Below, one piece after another: positions 1 through 11,027 of a stretch of DNA of 64,000 bases; position 1 is the stretch's first letter; every line of letters starts with the position of its first letter. A program made the translations under genes and the position numbers. The notes under the pieces were generated by a model. That model saw only the letters and a list, made by a program, of their open reading frames with translations, ran no database searches and had not been told where the DNA came from. This DNA comes from Rosa chinensis (lineage: Eukaryota; Streptophyta; Magnoliopsida; Rosales; Rosaceae), in contig NC_037089.1 of NCBI RefSeq assembly GCF_002994745.2, positions 86,018,347 to 86,082,346 of the forward strand, given 5' to 3'.

Positions 1-1562
1 CTGGAAGCTACAAACGTACCTCCAAGAAGGGCTCGAAAGACAGCTTTTTTGAGGTCTTCTTCCACGGGATAAAAAACTACAGAGGTTGGATCTTGGCTTT
101 GACCTACGGGTTTTCCTTCGGTGTGGAGCTGACCACTGACAACATCATTGCTCAGTACTTCTACGACAGGTTCGGCGTGAACATTCAGATGGCCGGAACC
201 ATAGCTTCCTGCTTCGGATTGGCGAACTTCTTTTCCAGGCCGAGCGGGGGTTTGTTTTCCGATATGTTGGGGAGGAGGTTCGGGATGAGAGGGAGGCTGT
301 GGGGTTTGTGGGCGACGCAAACTGTGGCGGGTTTGCTGTGCTTGTTACTCGGCCGAGTTAACTCTCTCTGGAGCTCCATACTTGTCATGTGTGTGTTCTC
401 AGTTTTTGTTCAGGCCGCCGCGGGACTCACGTTTGGGGTGGTTCCATTTGTTTCCAAAAGGTAAAAGAGTTTTCAGGTTTTACGTTACATGTCACGGCGA
501 CCGTTGATGACTCATCGACGTCGTTGGCTCTGTGTACGTGTGTCCCATTTTCCTTTTAACTGTTTCATGATGATGATGGTGGTGCTTAGAAGTAAGCGAG
601 GGGTGTGTGGTGTTTGGTCATGAAGTTCATTACTCACCCCTCTCCCTGTTGTTTTGGACTTCTAGCTTTCAAATTTGCCATAGGTCTTTCCGAAAAACGA
701 CATGCAATGCATAGAAATTTGAAAAAGAAGAACATGGACACTTGTTAAGTTTGTCACCTTGTCTTATAAAACGACAGTAATTAAGTCTCAATCATCCAAC
801 TGTTATTCCTTTGCATACAAGCTAAGATAGTAGTGTAGAAATTCATATTGTACGTCTTCCATTGGCCCTTTATACATACGCACAATATTCACGCTCTTTA
901 CGAATGTAATCGATTGTTTATAAGTGAAAAATTGATTATCTTTTATAGAAATTACAGAAATCTAAATCCAGTATTTTTCACTGAAATGCAGACTTAGTAT
1001 TATAAAAAAACCTGCATTTGTATGCATATTGTGTTTAGACAATGTCTTCTTCTTCTTTTTTGGCTGAAAGAGATCGAAGGTCTTTTGATTCAGAATTGCA
1101 TGTTATATTGGATTACCAAAGTTTCATAGTTGGAATGGTTCATCGAGGTAAAAGCAATTGTCCTCGAGTAGAAAGTTTTATCTTTCTCTTGGGTATATTG
1201 CTTTGACCACCAAGTTGACCTTGTACTCTTGAAGACATGACACATTTTTTGTGTGCAGCAATGCAACATGGCAAAATGTATCAAATAACGTATGTGTGAT
1301 GCGGTTTTTCAGGTCACTAGGAGTGATTTCAGGGATAACAGGCGGTGGAGGGACTATGGGGGCGGTGATAACCCAGCTCCTATTGTTTTCAGGCTCTAAA
1401 TACTCGAAGCAAACAGGCATTTCTCTTATGGGAATCATGATGATCGTTTGTACTCTCCCACTGTCACTCATGTACTTCCCTCAATGGGGTGGAATGCTCT
1501 GTGGCCCTGCCCATCATCCTGATCTCGATCCAGAAGCAGATCTTTATCGCTTGCTCAAATAG
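1..1562 (+). CDS. NRT2.7: High-affinity nitrate transporter, NRT2 family (NRT2.7-like), 3' part
   Basis: C-terminal half of a major-facilitator nitrate/proton symporter; the 5' part lies before the window. Exons seen: <1-460 (in frame from base 3) and 1313-1562, joined across an 852-bp GT-AG intron in phase 2, which restores the family string PFVSKRSLGVISG. NRT2 hallmarks visible: NYRGWILALTYGFSFGVEL, the G-x3-D-x2-G-R-R-F-G-MRGR loop near 270-290, and GITGGGGTMG in exon 2, followed by hydrophobic membrane segments. After FPQWGGM only about 20 residues remain, without the WNEEEK-containing tail typical of NRT2.1-2.6. The short tail and the single visible intron favour NRT2.7, a tonoplast, seed-expressed member in Arabidopsis (family knowledge). 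Family is certain; the subtype is inferred. Confidence 0.9.
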
Positions 1563-2109
1563 ATCGAATCATAACAAGCAAGAAGGGTCTTAATAGCCTC
1601 AGAGTTCCATGGAGCAAGTAGGAAGATGAATTACTTATGTAAACTGAGGATTATTAGTTTGGTACTGTTATATATACAAATCAACAGTTAAAAAGGGTCT
1701 CACATATCCTACATGAATTAGTATCCTTTCTTTATAGAAATGAATGGCGTTCACTTACACTTGTACCATGAGACGTTTCCTTACCTCATTGATAACATAG
1801 ACATAAACTGAGAAAGGACTAGGCTTTTATATATTTGAGCCTGAAGTACCATGGAGCAAGTAGAATTGGCCTTTCTTAAAGAAATGACAAACGATGTCGT
1901 TTAGTACTGTGGTGGTCATTTAATCCCAACTTTGATGATGTGACACTGATAGTTGAACAAAAAAAAAACAAGGCAAAACCTTTGACAAGTTGAGAAAATA
2001 TCTAAACGAAATATCTATCAGGATTTTCCTAGAGGCTATAGATTCCTTCCGAGATATCACAGAATCATAGGTTATTAATCTTTGCCAAGTTTTAGAGACC
2101 ATATCCAAT
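1563..2109. other. 3' flank of NRT2 and short intergenic
   Basis: AT-rich and non-coding. Two loosely similar stretches, about 1585-1670 and 1840-1915, share the string CCATGGAGCAAGTAG, followed by a TTAGTTTGGTACTGT-like string, and suggest a decayed local duplication of the transporter's 3' UTR. No gene seen. Confidence 0.4.
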
Positions 2110-3662
2110 ATGTCTGTTGTAGCAGCAGTCTCAATTTCCCAATTTTCAGTACCAAAAGGTTTCCAAGTTCAACACCAGTTCACCACAAGCAAGCCTATCT
2201 TGAGGTAATCTCATGCAGAGCTTTGAATTTTTTTAGAAATTCTAAAATGAATTTGAATTTGGAGTTGAGTTTGGTTAGTTTATTTATATTTATGCTAGGC
2301 AGGGATGCAGTGGAATAAGATGTTGTAACAAAGAGTCAGGGGAAAGAGCAAATACAATAGGGAAGAATTACTATGAATTACTTGGAGTTGCTGTTGATTC
2401 AAACCCCCAGATAATCAAACAAGCTTATAGGAATTTGCAAAAGAAATATCACCCAGATATTGCAGGCCAAGAGGTAATTAAACACTTTACTACATATATA
2501 TGTCTATTCGTTTGTTTAAGAACAGAAATTACCATCATAACTAAGCCAATAAATCAGTACTGTGATTTGGATTGAAAAGGGTGTTTAAATTTGCCTAATG
2601 TTGCTTAGGGTCATGAGTATACCCTAAAGCTGAATGAAGCCTATAAGGTTCTGATTAGGGAGAATCTGAGGAAGGAATATGATGCTTCTATTGGTCAAAG
2701 GAGAGTAAGTACTGTCAGAGGAAACAGCTCAACCTTTGATGGCAGCTCATGGAATGGAGTTTTGAGACCCCAAGCACTCTTTGTTGATGAAAATGCTTGC
2801 ATAGGTCATCATTTCTAGCTCAGACAAAATTGCAGATCTTTTCTATAAGTGTATATGTTCAAACCCTTAGAGAGTCATTATGCGCTCCAGCTTTGTTAAT
2901 ACTTTTGGAACACTCTTAGAAAGGAGTGCAGGATGACTTTCTGGGAGTACGAATAATAATGCCATATGACCTAGCCTCTTTTAATAGTCAAGAACTTCCC
3001 AATGCAAGATGAAATGTAGATTAGCATTTCTACCTTGGCTGCTGAATTTCTGGCAGGTTGCAGACAATGTGTGCACCAAGCAAGTGCTACCTACATGTTT
3101 GATGAGTCTCTCGGATGTGCAAGGGTTAAACTTCAATACGGTGACGATGATCTAAAGATTGAGGTAAACTAACCAAGTTTCTGCCAATCGAAACATTGTC
3201 TGATCAAAATGTGATATTGAACTGGGAAAGTTACAGGTATCAGTTGACTCATGCCCTGTGAACTGCATTCATTGGGTGGAAAGAGAAGAACTGCCGGTGC
3301 TCGAGTTCCTCATCCAGCCTCGGCCAACAGAAGGACATGGAATATTTGGAGGAGGTTGGGAAAGACCAGCAAATGTGTTCATGGCTGCTAAGTCATTCAA
3401 TAAGCAACTGAAAGAGGAGGCTGAAAATGGAAACCATCACCGAAATAGTAATAATTCTCACCTGATTGCTATGGATCAGTTTAGCTAGGTTCATCAGTAC
3501 TGCCTACCTAACTGACTTCATCAAGTTACTAATTACAGTGGTTTGATTGCAGCAAGTGAGAGTGTGGAAGAAGAAACCCCTGCTCAAGCAAAGGCGCGGG
3601 CCGAAGCAAGTATGAAGATCAAGATGGAAGCATTCTCAAAATTCTGGCACTGGCAAAAGTAA
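2110..3662 (+). CDS. Plastid-type DnaJ protein with 4Fe-4S ferredoxin domain (DJC76/77/82 group)
   Basis: Six exons, all joining in frame: 2110-2204, 2299-2473, 2609-2804, 3057-3163, 3237-3447, 3553-3662 (297 residues). The start is the first ATG, giving a Ser/Val/Gln-rich N terminus like a chloroplast transit peptide. A J-domain follows (YYELLGVAVD through KKYHPDIAG, catalytic HPD intact, residues ~55-115). Then comes a single-cluster ferredoxin fold: C-x2-C-x2-C at ACIGCRQC and the distal C-P in DSCPVNC. The tail is charged and ends FWHWQK. This J-plus-ferredoxin architecture is typical of the plant DJC76/DJC77/DJC82 proteins, linked to photosynthetic or redox functions in plastids (family knowledge). 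Which of the three it matches was not resolved; DJC77 or DJC82 fits the length best. The last donor (3447) was chosen because it keeps the frame into exon 6. Confidence 0.9.
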
Positions 3663-4086
3663 AATTAAGAAACCCTTTTGGGGGAGGGTTCGGAATTAAT
3701 AGGTGATATAGTGATATATATTCAGATAGATATTGAAAGGGGTGGCTATATGTTCCAGAATTTTAGAAAGATTTAGAACACAGAAGTATGAAGGGATTGA
3801 AAATAGTGAGGTTACATAAAAAAGTAAAGGCACAAGAATGAAGGTTGTGCATGCTGCTACATCCATGTATGTTGTTACTGATTTGGTTGTTGATATATTT
3901 CGTGTGTGATCCACGTGAGATGTTGAACATAGATTTATCAAATAACATAATATATATCATACAAGAAACTAGAAAATTTGTTGAACTAGCTACATACAGT
4001 TTTGATGAAACAATTTGGCTTATCTTAGCTAATTGATCAATTGATATACTTGTCTCTGAAGATGTATGTGTATTTTTTGGCCTTCG
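3663..4086. other. Convergent 3' flanks
   Basis: Space between the DnaJ gene (+) and the RING gene (-). AT-rich, presumably both 3' UTRs. No gene seen. Confidence 0.5.
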
Positions 4087-4893
4087 TTACGAATTTGAAG
4101 GCTCGCCATCTTCCACACTTGGCAGGGGGTATCGACACAAGGGGCACACATGACTCGTCTCCAACCACCGAATAATGCAAACTACATGATAACGGTGACT
4201 GCAAGGCAAATGAGTAATCAGTTGATCAACACCGCCTTGTGCAAATTCATTCATACAAATACTACATGACAGGTTCTGTTTGATAGTAGGTTCTTCCAAA
4301 CTATCAAGCCTCACTCTCTGTAATCCCTCGATTGATGACCTAGTTGCAGGAATAAACTTGACTCTATAAGTTTCAAGGGATTCCGATGCAACCGTATCAG
4401 TGGAACTGATAATATGATAGTCAATATCACGAATCTCATATGTTTTAAAGCACAACTTGTTTACATGGATTTTGATAATGGAACTTTCCCTTAAAGGATG
4501 AGCAATGTTACCATGATCATTAAAGCTACCCAATAAGCGCACAGTCACGTCGGCTATTAACACAAAAATGTGCCCTCCTGGGACGGCCGCTTGAACCACA
4601 TGAAATAGTTTTTCAAGAATAGTTGGCCGCTCCTCTTGGGGGACACCCATTCTAGAGAGGTGACTAGCCATAAGTTCAGTATAGACGCGTCTGTGGTGTC
4701 TACATGAGAAAAGGATAGAAGAGCTTGATCTTGCACCTGGGGAGGTTACACATGAAACAGTTTCATCATTCCAACATCGGCTTTGCTTGACGAGATAAAA
4801 ACTGATCGGAAGACAGTCTTCCTCGGCTGGTGCAGGTTCATTTGTTTCTTCTTGCAACACTCTGCTAAAATAGTAATGCTGCTCGGTGGACAT
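4087..4893 (-). CDS. RING-H2 finger E3 ubiquitin ligase
   Basis: Single-exon gene of 268 codons from the first ATG (complement of 4891-4893); the open frame extends 13 codons further with no ATG. The C-terminal RING-H2 (residues ~210-253) has all eight ligands: CSIC, then PCSH (Cys and His), H at RYH, C at VVC, and VCPLC for the last pair. The Trp in IIRWLE, needed for E2 contact in this class, is present. The N-terminal ~200 residues have no recognised domain, membrane helix or signal peptide, so this is probably a soluble cytosolic or nuclear ligase. It would transfer ubiquitin from an E2 to unknown substrates. Family certain; role unknown. Confidence 0.87.
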   Translation of the reverse strand: MSTEQHYYFSRVLQEETNEPAPAEEDCLPISFYLVKQSRCWNDETVSCVTSPGARSSSSILFSCRHHRRVYTELMASHLSRMGVPQEERPTILEKLFHVVQAAVPGGHIFVLIADVTVRLLGSFNDHGNIAHPLRESSIIKIHVNKLCFKTYEIRDIDYHIISSTDTVASESLETYRVKFIPATRSSIEGLQRVRLDSLEEPTIKQNLSCSICMNEFAQGGVDQLITHLPCSHRYHVVCIIRWLETSHVCPLCRYPLPSVEDGEPSNS

Positions 4894-5566
4894 GCTTGAA
4901 GAAGTGGTAGGGATATGAATATTGATGGTCACTAAACTATGGTATATATGTACATCTAGCTATATATAGACGAGGAGAAAAGCTTCTCTTCTACCCGGAT
5001 TAGGAATGACAAGCTAGCTATTCCTAGATCAACGAGGAGAAAAAGCATATCTTCTACAGGGATTTGGTTAGGAAATTTGTTTTGTTTTGCAAACAAATTG
5101 TAAAGCATAATTTGTTTTATTAGGCTGGAAACAAACAAATATACTTTTATTATTCAAGAGAAGTGGAAATAAAAATATAAGATAAGATTTACTTCGCAAC
5201 TTATTAGTAATCTCTATATATATAATATAAATAGATGTTCATTTGATCGTGACCATGAATTTTATAGTTACTTCTCATTAGATTTAACTTCAATCGTAAA
5301 AATTAAATAAAACTGTTTTGATCGCTTAATGTTAGATAACTGGGAAATTAAACTTCTTAGATGACAATGTGACCGAGAACAATGTTATATCGTCCCATAC
5401 TCCCATGTCCCATATATGCCTATATAGTTTCTGAAAGTGTTTAATACATGTGGATTTTTCAATACAAAGAAAGCCTTATATGGTCAATACGGTTGGGCTA
5501 GAAATTTTGAGCCCAATCTCCCAATCATAGCTGAACGACGACGCCGTTTCGACCATTCCTTCTCTC
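4894..5566. other. Divergent intergenic region (RING gene / RPL27A)
   Basis: Shared upstream space of two divergent genes. A TATATATA stretch at 4960-4969 could serve the RING gene. A partly repeated string (ACGAGGAGAAAA... TCTTCTAC) occurs near 4970 and 5031, evidence of a short local duplication. No coding sequence seen. Confidence 0.4.
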
Positions 5567-5632
5567 TATATAATCTTTTCAACCCTAGCTCCTCCATAAC
5601 TCTCTCGCCGCTCCACAAAACCCTACGACACT

Positions 5633-5660
<28 letters not shown>
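5567..5660 (+). promoter_or_regulatory. RPL27A core promoter and 5' leader
   Basis: TATATAAT at 5567-5574, then telo-box-type AACCCTA at 5581-5587 and again at 5619-5625, then a (GA)n tract at 5635-5653 just before the ATG. Telo-boxes next to a TATA box are usual in plant ribosomal protein genes (established knowledge). The transcription start (about 5600) is inferred. Confidence 0.65.
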
Positions 5661-5665
<5 letters not shown>

Positions 5666-5952
5666 GACGAGGTTCAAGAAGAACCGGAAGAAGAGAGGCC
5701 ACGTCAGCGCCGGGCACGGCCGTATCGGCAAGCACCGCAAGCATCCCGGCGGGCGGGGAAACGCCGGAGGCATGCACCACCACCGGATCCTGTTCGACAA
5801 GTACCACCCGGGGTATTTCGGTAAAGTCGGGATGCGCTACTTCCACAAGCTCCGCAACAAGTTCCATTGCCCCATCGTCAACCTCGAGAAGCTCTGGTCC
5901 ATGGTGCCCCAGGAGGTCAAGGACAAGGCGACCAAGGGCGAGGCTCCGATGC

Positions 5953-5984
<32 letters not shown>

Positions 5985-6101
5985 TTGGGCAAGGGGAAGC
6001 TTCCCGGATCTCAGCCGTTGGTTGTGAAGACCAAGCTGATCTCCAAGGTCGCCGAGAAGAAGATCAAGGAGGCTGGTGGCGCCGTCGTGCTCACCGCCTA
6101 G
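5661..6101 (+). CDS. RPL27A: 60S ribosomal protein L27a (uL15)
   Basis: Intronless ORF of 146 residues, the full usual length for cytosolic plant L27a. N terminus [20 protein letters not shown] is the basic glycine-rich uL15 start, followed by [18 protein letters not shown] and the [12 protein letters not shown] block; the C terminus ends GGAVVLTA. It is a structural component of the large cytosolic ribosomal subunit. Codon use is GC-rich compared with the surrounding AT-rich DNA, as expected for a highly expressed gene. The ATG follows a (GA)n leader and is the only reasonable start. No break or odd residue seen. Confidence 0.98.
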
Positions 6102-6480
6102 GTTTTACTTTTTGGAATTGTGTTTTTGTTAAGTTTATAATATGATGCTACTTGAGCTTAATTGAGAGTTTTATCCTAATGTTTAGAATGAAATTGGATC
6201 TTAATTTTGTGCCTCATTGTTCAGTTTTGATGTTATGGTTATTCTATTCTAGTGTGTGTTTTTGATTCCGTGGTTTCATTCTGGGAATACAGTGGAAATG
6301 ATGTGATAGGAAATGATGTGATCGCATGAGGAAAATGCCTTGTGGCCTCTTAGGAGTGTGGTTCGACTTGTTTTTAATATGTGCAGGAGTAGTTATAATT
6401 GTATTGTATCCCTAATTGTTTGTCTTGTGTTTGATGGTGAATAATGTATACTGCTATATATCTTAGGATATTGTAAGAAT

Positions 6481-6830
6481 CAGCTATAAGATGGTCATAG
6501 TCACTGGTGCGGTTTTTAGAAAATGTGGTTTCATTCTTCTTTGGTTATGTAGCTATAAGATGGTTACTTTTCTGGTCGCAGTCGTCGTCCTGTTAAGTAT
6601 CATCCTACTTGATCATTTCTTTGTTGGAAATGTGTTCTCTAAGCATTGTAAAAATCAGCTATAAGATGGTCATAGTGATTGGTGCAGTTTTTAGGAAATG
6701 TGGATTCATTCATCTTTGTTTAGGTAGCTATAAGATGGCTTCTTTTCTGGTCGCAGCCGTTGTCCTGTTAAGTATCAGCCTACTTGATCATTTCTTTGTT
6801 AGAAATGTATTCTCTAGGCATTGTAAAGTG
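6481..6830. repeat. Tandem duplication, period 175 bp, two copies
   Basis: Copy 1 is 6481-6655 and copy 2 is 6656-6830. Both begin CAGCTATAAGATGGTCATAG and run in register through TCCTGTTAAGTATCA and GATCATTTCTTTGTT to GCATTGTAAA, with scattered substitutions. Non-coding, so simply an old local duplication. Confidence 0.9.
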
Positions 6831-7974
6831 TGTTAGGTTCTCCTGGTTTTGCTTTATGCACCAATGGTGAGTATTGCATCATGGATTTGATATGTATCTT
6901 AAACTTCACGGATGAGTCGTGAAAGGGTATTATAGCCATAGGTTATCTACTTGCTGGTGAATCATGGACACTGCGATAGATATGTCTTACATATAACGTT
7001 CTATTAGAACCATGAGTAAGTTTGTAATATTTATTGTTGAAGTTTCGGAAAACTCAGGTACATCCCAGTTCGATTTTGGGATGGTCAGTGACCATCCTAA
7101 GACTTGTATGGATTTCTTGTCACATCATTTCCCCCTGTTAATTTTTGTCTTGCATTTGCGTCTTTTGGGAACATCTTCTGGTTTCGCCTTGAGCTAGAAT
7201 GAATTCTGATTACTGCAATTGGTGCAATGGCTTATAATGCAACAGAAGACTAGTTTTTTCAAGCTTCATCATGCAGATTTGATCACTTCTTTTTTTCATT
7301 CTTTTCTGCACACCTTAACCTTGTTAAGCGTGTTAAGTTTTTAGGTTTGCCTCGAGATGTTCTTGTGCTGCATCACACCAGTTGAGTGTTCATTTGTGTT
7401 TGTCAGCTTGATTACTGCATTAGGGATTGGATGCAAACATCTTCTCTCTGGTGTTGGATTGCATGTTTGCATGCCAGGTTTAATTGATGCTCATTTCTTG
7501 TTTGCAAAACTTACCATTGTGCACAACAAAAGGTAGCAATGCAGTGCAAATGGATCTTCCTTTGTTGAGGTTTTGTGACTTGAGCTAAGCACTTAGCCAC
7601 ATGAAGTAGAGGGAAATATATAAGAGAAGTGAATTGGTCACTTGGTGACCACTGACCACGTAATATTACTCATGTATGATGCCCGTTTTGGGGTTGTCGA
7701 CGTTTCTGTGATGCTTGTCCCAGTTTGATGGTAAAACAATTGAGATCCTTGTAACCCCCAATTTTGCAAAATAAGGGTTACAAGGACCTGTTATGAGCAC
7801 TAGGGACTGTTCTTTGCTGTTAACATCAAATTTCTAGTTAATGACTGTAAGGTTACAAATTGATATTTCACATAATGTCCTCTGTCATTGGTGTCTTCTT
7901 AATTTGGACCTGTTAATCTCTATAAATTAATTACAATTCATGTCTGAACTTTGTGAAAATTGGGCTTTAAAAAA

Positions 7975-8092
7975 GAAAAAATAAAAAAAAAATCCTCAAG
8001 ACCGTGATTTTTGCTCAAAATCATGGATTATAGTAATTTTGATCAAAATTTTATGTTTTTATTTTCTCACTTGAATTTTTTTCCTCCTCAGG
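7975..8092. repeat. Dispersed AT-rich repeat, left half (interrupted by LINE)
   Basis: An A-rich tract, then TCAAGACCGTGATTTTTGC and TATTTTCTCACTTGAATTTTTT. It resumes after the LINE at 10699 as TTCTTAAACACTTTACCAATC. The same order of strings occurs uninterrupted at about 22140-22300 (TCAAGATCGTGAT, TATTTTCTCACC, TTTTTAAACACTT). This looks like an ancient repeat family into which the LINE jumped. Confidence 0.5.
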
Positions 8093-8100
8093 CAATGAGA

Positions 8101-10597
8101 CAATATTCTCAAATAGACAAATTCAAGAAAATATTGTTGTTGCTCATGAACTTTTTCATCGGTTAAAGCTCCGCCGATTAGGGAACAATGCATCTTTTGG
8201 TTTAAAGCTAGATATGAATAAGGCCTATGATCGTATTGAGTGGGATTTCTTGCAGGCAGTCCTAAAAAAGATGGGTTTTGCAGATCAGTGGCTGACTTTG
8301 GTTATGAATTGTGTCCGAACTTCCTTTCTGTGCTTCTTAATGGGAAACCAGGGCCTTTTTTCAAACCAACCCGTGGTCTTAGACAAGGAGATCCCTTGTC
8401 ACCTTTTCTTTTTCTTTTTGTTAATGACGTTCTTTCAAAAATGGTCATTAAATGTTGCAGACACTCCCTACTGAAACCTGTTACTATTGGTCCACAAGAA
8501 TTAGGAATCAGTCATCTTTTCTTTGCAGATGACTCCCTGTTCTTCCTTCAAGCCACTCTACAGAACTGTGAAATGTTGTCTGATCTCCTCCATACTTATT
8601 GTGTAGCTTCGGGGCAACTGATAAATGTGGACAAATCTTCTATTTTTTTCAGTCCAAATACACAACCTGAAATTGTTCATTTGTTGAGTGCTGTTATGCA
8701 AATCCCAGTTGTTTTTGATCCAGGAAAATACTTGGGGCTTCCAACCTTCTGGCATCGATCAAAAAAGGTTGCTCTTGGTTTTATCAAGGACTCAATATCC
8801 AAGAAAGTTCAGGGATGGAAACAGGCTACTCTTAGTCAAGCTGGGAAAGAAACTCTTATCAAGGCTATTGCCACGGCTATCCCAGCTTATCCTATGGCAT
8901 GTTTTAAATTTCCAGTCTCTCTTTGCACTCAATTGAATGGTATTTTGGCAAATTTCTGGTGGGGAAATCAAGATTCTAATGGACTAAATTGGAAGTCTTG
9001 GAATTTCCTAAGTTCGCCTAAACAAAACGGTGGAATGGGATTCAGAAATTTGGTAGAATTCAATGATTCTTTGCTGGCTAAACAAGCTTGGAGACTTACT
9101 CACAATCCCACTTCTTTATGGGCTCGTGTCCAGCAGCAACTGTATTTTCCATCGACTTCTTTTCGTTTCGCAAGAAAAGGTGCTTCAGCTTCTTGGATTT
9201 GGTCAAGCCTGTTAATTGGTAGAGATGTTATTCATTCTGAATCTCTTTGGAACATTGGTAATGGTACTTTTGTTTAGATAGGCAGTGATACATGGATCCC
9301 TTCCAACCCTCCCTCATTGATCCATCTTCCGCTGGACTATGGGAACTTTCAGGTTGGTTCTCTCATCAATTGGAACACAAAAACGTGGAATCTGGAGCAA
9401 GTCAAAGACCTCATTACACCTGCACAATCCCTCTTGATTTCTGCTATTCCTATTACTGATCAAAACATTTCTGATACGTTGATATGGCCTCACACCAGAA
9501 ACGGTGGTTTTACTGTTAAGTCAGGTTATCATCTCCTTCACTCTCGTTCTCAAGTTGGAGTAATGCAACATCCTCATAATTCATATGCTATTCCTAGCAG
9601 TCTTTGGTCCTGGATTTGGAAGCTTCAAACTATTCCTCGAGTCAAAAATTTCTTATGGCGTGCTTGTCATGGTATTCTTCCAACAAAGAGCAATTTATTT
9701 AGAAGGCATATTGCATCTTCAGCTGAGTGTCAATTATGCCTGCCCCCAAATGAAACAATTGAACATGCTCTTCTCACTTGTCCTTGGATTGTAAGTGCTT
9801 GGTTTGCTCATCTCCTATCTTACAAAGTTCCTCTACAAGCTATCACTTCTTTTGAAAGTTGGCTCTTCAACATAAGCCAAATGGATACCCCTGCTGATTT
9901 TGTCACCCATGTTGTGTTCTTTCTGTGAAGAATTTGGAAGCATAGATGTGATTGTTTTTTTAATAAGCTATCTCCAGATCCAATCAAGATTGCTTTGTCT
10001 ACTTTCAAAGCGGCGACTGAATTCCTTGTAGCTCACTCATTACCGAGTTTAGATTCAGATTTTGGGTGTCACATCATTCCCAATACTATTCCTGTTAAGT
10101 GGTCTCCGCCTTCTGTCAATGCCATCCTCATCAATACTGATGCTTCTTGGCAGAAGGATACCCTTATGTGTGGAGTGGCAGCTTTGGCTAGAAACTGGAA
10201 AGGTTCTTTGATTGCCGGTAAAACGGCAAAAATGCACGCACCTTCCCCTTTGGCAGCAGAAGCATTAGCAGTTCAGGAAGCAATTCTTCTGGCAAACTCC
10301 TTCCCTCATATGGATATCATTATCTCTTCAGATTATCAAACTTTGATCAACTCCATCTCTCATAATCTCCCTGCCTCTGATTGGAAAGCTGCAACCATTA
10401 TTTCTCAAGTCCGGTACCTCTCTTCAACCCGGTAGTTTAACTGGTCTTGGATAAGTAGAAAGGCTAATAAAGCAGCTCATCATGTTGCTTCATTAGTTAA
10501 CAGTGGGAAGTGTCCTTCCAACTGGGTTCGTCACCCTCCCTCCTCTTTACTTGAAATTTTGTTGTATGATGGGCTTCCAGGTCCACCTTTAGTTTAG
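8101..10597 (+). pseudogene. LINE ORF2 remnant (RT, zf-RVT, RNase H), inactivated
   Basis: Visible RT blocks: QIQENIVVAHELFH, KLDMNKAYDRIEWDFL, then, after a frameshift at about 8310-8330, TRGLRQGDPLSPFLF and the catalytic FADD (LFFADDSLFF). A zf-RVT-type region follows (IPRVKNFLWRACHGILPT; HALLTCPW), then a plant-LINE RNase H (INTDASW, AEALAVQEA, SDYQTLI). Downstream of the frameshift one frame holds to 10597, interrupted by stops at 9275 (TAG), 9926 (TGA where Trp is expected) and 10433 (TAG). With the frameshift and the missing 5' part it cannot make a working enzyme. At least one stop fits a G-to-A transition, as in methylated DNA. Confidence 0.92.
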
Positions 10598-10690
10598 TTG
10601 GTTTGGTCCTGGCTCTTTGTTTGTTTCTGTCAAGGGTTCTTTTTCCCCTTGTTTTTTATTGAGTATTTCAAGTTGTCAAAAAAAAAAAAA
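8101..10690 (+). mobile_element. LINE (L1-type non-LTR retrotransposon), 5'-truncated, TSD CAATGAGA
   Basis: Bounded by the 8-bp direct repeat CAATGAGA at 8093-8100 and 10691-10698, with an A tail at about 10679-10690. The element starts inside the reverse transcriptase domain, which is the classic 5' truncation left by target-primed reverse transcription. Order of parts: RT, zinc-finger-like linker, RNase H, 3' UTR, poly(A). Confidence 0.93.
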
Positions 10691-10698
10691 CAATGAGA

Positions 10699-11027
10699 TT
10701 CTTAAACACTTTACCAATCATTTAAAAATCACGTAAATTTTGCGAGATCTGTGAAAAGAAAGACCTAAAGAAAAATTGTACCAAAAAAAAAAAAAGACCT
10801 AAAGAAAAAACACGTTGTGAGCCCAAATAAAATAAAATTACGATCTTATGCAGCCCATGTTTACGAGCCCAAAACCCGAAACTAAATTACTCCCAGGTTT
10901 CACCTCCGAGCTCCACCACTTCGTCTTTCAGTCATTCCTGACTTTCCCAAAACGAACTCAGACTGAGACAAACTTCCACTCACCGCTAAACCAAAACCTT
11001 CCGAGCATCCCATTCATTCCGGCAGCC
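10699..11027 (+). other. Upstream region and 5' UTR of GAA1
   Basis: Begins with the right half of the repeat broken by the LINE, then a short duplication AGACCTAAAGAAAAA at 10763 and 10794. The open frame upstream of 11028 lacks a conserved product and is taken as 5' UTR. Confidence 0.4.

Larger units (their letters stand above)
6102..8092. other. Intergenic region downstream of RPL27A
   Basis: Non-coding. It holds the 3' UTR of RPL27A, a 175-bp tandem duplication (separate entry) and, at about 7975-8092, part of a dispersed AT-rich repeat (separate entry). No RNA gene recognised. Confidence 0.5.

Noticed and set aside
6290..6345. Possible box C/D snoRNA (ATGATGTGAT strings) after RPL27A
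   Set aside because: No convincing D box with terminal stem at the right distance; too weak to call.
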